A stretch of DNA of 32,082 bases, from positions 1-32,082 of the forward strand of contig JACQBU010000077.1 of NCBI GenBank assembly GCA_016194375.1. The letters are read 5' to 3'. A program made the position numbers and the translations under genes. The first letter of the stretch is position 1. Each line of letters starts with the position of its first letter. Origin of the DNA: Nitrospinota bacterium (GTDB lineage: Bacteria > Nitrospinota_A > UBA7883 > JACRGQ01). A model generated the notes under the pieces. The model ran no database searches. It saw only the letters and a list, made by a program, of their open reading frames with translations, and had not been told where the DNA came from. Positions 31,814 through 32,082 of this stretch are shown piece after piece.

Positions 31814-31833
31814 GGCGGCGGGTCGGTTTGAAT
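31814..31833 (+). repeat. Solo end of the MITE-like family
   Basis: GGCGGCGGGTCGGTTTGAAT resembles the 20-bp ends at 30916 and 31079, particularly in the shared GGTCGGTTTGAA. No matching inverted partner is seen within 200 bases, so this looks like a remnant. Confidence 0.5.
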
Positions 31834-31850
31834 TTGGTGGCGGAATATTC

Positions 31851-31926
31851 GGTAGCACGGAAAAAAGCGGACACTCGAAGAGTGTTCCGTCTTTTTCACA
31901 CTGCCATCTTGAAAAGATGGCAGTGT
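31851..31926 (-). repeat. REP-like palindromic element, second copy
   Basis: GGTAGCACGG at 31851 starts a segment that, on the minus strand, matches 22707-22753 over about 48 bases; AGTGTTCCGTCTTTTTCAC at 31881-31899 is an exact inverse of 22707-22725. It folds on itself around CACTC-GAA-GAGTG. A perfect 13-bp hairpin follows directly at 31898-31910/31914-31926 with loop GAA. A CCCCTAAGGG-type hairpin near 31955 recalls the GCGCCC-GAAA-GGGCGC hairpin of the other copy. Confidence 0.65.
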
Positions 31927-32013
31927 AATTTTGCCCGTGGTTTGCCCTGCTTTGTCGCCCCTAAGGGACGCAACAACAGAATGAGGACGACGCTCTATCT
32001 ATTTTCGAGGAGA

Positions 32014-32042
32014 TTGACATATGACGACATGGGTAATAAAAT
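32014..32042 (+). promoter_or_regulatory. Near-consensus sigma-70 promoter for the right-edge toxin gene
   Basis: A perfect -35 TTGACA (32014-32019) is separated by exactly 17 bases from TAAAAT (32037-32042), one mismatch from the consensus -10. The predicted first transcribed base is about 32049, the A of the ATG below. Confidence 0.75.
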
Positions 32043-32048
32043 AATCCG

Positions 32049-32082
32049 ATGATAAAAAGCTTCAAGGACAAGGAAGCGGAAA
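32049..32082 (+). CDS. HigB/RelE-type toxin, first 11 codons (runs off right edge)
   Basis: The frame from ATG 32049 reads MIKSFKDKEAE and leaves the window open. From memory, M-I-K-S-F-(K/R)-x-K-x-x-E is the typical start of HigB-type (plasmid maintenance killer) toxins of the RelE/ParE superfamily, ribosome-dependent mRNA interferases or gyrase poisons. In that group the toxin gene precedes the antitoxin gene, which would lie to the right. No ribosome-binding site precedes the ATG, and the promoter predicts a leaderless mRNA. Only 11 residues are visible, so this is a motif-based guess. Confidence 0.5.
   Translation, partial: MIKSFKDKEAE

Noticed and set aside
31719-32052. Two overlapping open frames of 69 and 83 codons near the right end
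   Set aside because: They run through repeat hairpins and the toxin promoter and resemble no protein.

Overview
This window looks like chromosomal DNA of a Gram-negative (two-membrane) bacterium with fairly high GC. It encodes lipopolysaccharide export proteins (LptC, LptA, LptB and an LptF/G-type permease), an outer-membrane-type lipoprotein, sigma-54 and the lipid II flippase MurJ. The tsaE-lptCAB-rpoN-hpf-PTS-murJ and infC-rpmI-rplT-pheST-zap gene orders resemble Deltaproteobacteria in the broad sense (Desulfobacterota and neighbouring lineages). No rRNA or other lineage marker is present, so this placement is tentative. Core genes use the Ile codon ATA and the Arg codon AGG often for a GC-rich genome.

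Layout. Positions 1-132 hold the upstream end of an IS4-like insertion sequence, with the transposase running off the left edge. A 141-bp miniature inverted-repeat element with an 8-bp target duplication follows at 305-445. Next are a nitroreductase and a large lipoprotein with a Thr/Ser linker and a duplicated cysteine domain. From 2820 to 11126 lies a dense plus-strand cluster: tsaE, lptC, lptA, lptB, rpoN, hpf, an EIIA-Man-type PTS protein, HPr, EI and murJ. It converges on a minus-strand block (11138-15673): a SulP-STAS-cyclic nucleotide-binding fusion, a 23S pseudouridine synthase, scpB (apparently frameshifted) and scpA. A second plus-strand block (15797-22537) holds a small membrane protein, a DppB/DppC permease pair, an LptF/G protein, a PAP2 phosphatase, CstA and endonuclease V. 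A minus-strand operon (30141 down to 22798) starts with tRNA-Val(GAC) and runs infC, rpmI, rplT, pheS, pheT, zapB-like, zapA, aguB, aguA. The right end has a glutathione peroxidase (minus), a CBS-domain protein (plus), several repeats, and the first codons of a HigB-like toxin behind a near-consensus promoter.

How the genes work together. The first cluster joins envelope biogenesis (Lpt bridge, MurJ) to nitrogen-type regulation (sigma-54, hibernation factor, a PTS phosphorelay with no sugar permease). The HPr carries Glu at position 46, where HPr kinase would modify Ser, and no hprK lies in the cluster. The infC operon combines translation initiation, ribosomal proteins, Phe-tRNA synthetase, Z-ring factors and the two-step agmatine-to-putrescine pathway.

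There is no CRISPR array, phage or obvious new defence island. The most notable signals are the HPr variant, the scpB frameshift, the AUC start of infC, two families of palindromic repeats (one overlapping a possible cstA start), and a possibly leaderless toxin gene at the right edge.
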